Part shown: positions 6,314 to 7,116 of the stretch, in pieces
Numbering within the stretch: the first letter of the stretch is position 1
Layout: each line of letters starts with the position of its first letter
Origin: Chromatiales bacterium
Lineage (GTDB): Bacteria > Pseudomonadota > Gammaproteobacteria > UBA6429
Direction: 5' to 3'
Length of the DNA stretch: 7,116 nt
Assembly (NCBI GenBank): GCA_027076405.1
Contig: JALTJN010000107.1
Location: 1 to 7,116, forward strand
Program-made: the position numbers and the translations under genes
The notes under the pieces: model-generated
Told to the model about the DNA's origin: nothing
What the model saw: only the letters and a program-made list of their open reading frames with translations
The model's database searches: none

Positions 6314-7116
6314 TTAACGTTTAAGTTTTTTGGGTTGGCTTTTTAAATTTACAGCTTGCTCATTCCAGTTTATCGGTGGGTAATGTTTAATTAAAGACGT
6401 ATCTTCCAGCCCAGCCAGTGCCGCTTGCTGTTGTTGTTTGGCTTCATCTGAGAGTGTGAGTTGAAAGCTGTCGATAATGTTATTCATGAGTTCGAGCATG
6501 GAATCTTCGCTGACGCGTTTGTCGAGTTCTTCTTTGCTCAGGTTTTTTATGCGACCAGGGTGAAATTTCACATCTACCAATATTCGCTCACTTAAGGTGA
6601 AAAGCATATGATGTCGTGTGACGTGCGTATGAATACCTTTTTTGGGGACAGCTTCTAGTTTTGCCGAGAGGGTGGCTAGTTTTGAAAGAGGTTGCCAATT
6701 GACAGGGGCTGTAAAATTATATTCACCATCATCTGTGCGGCCACTGTATATATATGATAAATAGTCACCAATGATTTTTTCAAAGGCACGTGGATGAAAC
6801 AGGGAAAACTCATGGTCGTAGTTAACCGGCATAATTAAAGTAATACACAGATCTAGTTCAGCCAGTACGCCTGTGAACCAGGAGCCGTTGAATGCCCAAA
6901 AGCGCTTAAACAATTCAAAGAACTCTAGATGATTTGGAGTATCATGGTCAGTGTCCCCATAACAACGAAACTGTCTTTCTAGCTCCTGTGGAGTATAACT
7001 TTTTTCAGGCAGGTTCTCTCTGACTCTTGTATATGGTTTATGTTTAGGCGCTTTAAAACTGAGTTTGGTGTTAGCTAAATCACAGCTAATGGACTGAGCA
7101 CTAGAAAAGTTTGGTC
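6314..7116 (-). CDS. Conserved-looking cytoplasmic protein of unknown function, N-terminus outside the window
   Basis: The frame ends in TAA at 6316-6314 and stays open to the right edge, giving at least 267 residues. A start at TTG 6913 is possible on paper. However, the 67 codons before it read as normal protein (for example KAPKHKPYTRVRENLPEKSY, then LEFFELFKRFWAF across the TTG), so that codon is an internal leucine. Visible parts are an aromatic patch FKRFWAFNGSWF, NWQPLSKLA, and a C-terminal LAGLEDTSLIKHYPPINW ahead of a basic tail LKSQPKKLKR. There is no catalytic motif, signal peptide or membrane helix in the visible part. I have a faint, unverified association of this pattern with unnamed proteins encoded in type VI VgrG neighbourhoods. 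It shares strand with the operon downstream, 372 bp away. It could be an accessory or chaperone-like protein, or an immunity protein for a toxin further upstream; neither is shown. Confidence 0.85.
   Translation of the reverse strand, partial: PNFSSAQSISCDLANTKLSFKAPKHKPYTRVRENLPEKSYTPQELERQFRCYGDTDHDTPNHLEFFELFKRFWAFNGSWFTGVLAELDLCITLIMPVNYDHEFSLFHPRAFEKIIGDYLSYIYSGRTDDGEYNFTAPVNWQPLSKLATLSAKLEAVPKKGIHTHVTRHHMLFTLSERILVDVKFHPGRIKNLSKEELDKRVSEDSMLELMNNIIDSFQLTLSDEAKQQQQAALAGLEDTSLIKHYPPINWNEQAVNLKSQPKKLKR

Noticed and set aside
6314..6913. A 199-residue gene starting at TTG 6913
   Set aside because: The frame is open upstream to the edge and the upstream residues read as continuous protein across the TTG, so the codon is an internal leucine.

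Overview
The window looks like a gammaproteobacterial chromosome fragment. Its left edge holds the 3' part of truB, whose protein has the proteobacterial TruB core motif and a C-terminal PUA-like domain. Start codons, Shine-Dalgarno sites and gene packing are ordinarily bacterial. By eye, truB is about 50% G+C, while the minus-strand genes and especially their spacers are clearly more A/T-rich. I cannot name a genus.

Layout: (1) positions 1-536, plus strand, truB missing its N-terminus. (2) 537-618, a short convergent spacer with a 12-bp direct repeat. (3) 619-5941, minus strand, three closely spaced genes read from right to left: a 404-residue protein with a C-terminal peptidoglycan-binding-like fold, an 828-residue protein ending in a metzincin-type zinc protease domain, and a 521-residue exported or lipid-anchored beta-rich protein with an Ig-like domain. 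(4) 5942-6313, an A/T-rich spacer that probably carries the operon promoter and a long leader. (5) 6314-7116, minus strand, the C-terminal part of a protein whose reading frame stays open to the right edge.

Best working model (inference): genes 3 to 5 are the distal part of a contact-dependent toxin island, most likely a type VI secretion VgrG-type island placed next to truB. The two large proteins lack signal peptides, as expected for cargo loaded in the cytoplasm. The 404-residue protein resembles carrier or adaptor proteins with a degenerate peptidoglycan-binding tail. The 828-residue protein carries HEIGH..H with a Met-turn and an extra Cys/His cluster, and would be the effector. The 521-residue protein has a secretion signal and would be a periplasmic immunity protein. 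It also has an internal start with a strong Shine-Dalgarno site exactly at the border of its folded domain, which could give a second, cytoplasmic form. No VgrG, Hcp or PAAR gene is inside the window, so the secretion link rests on architecture and gene order, not on a marker gene.
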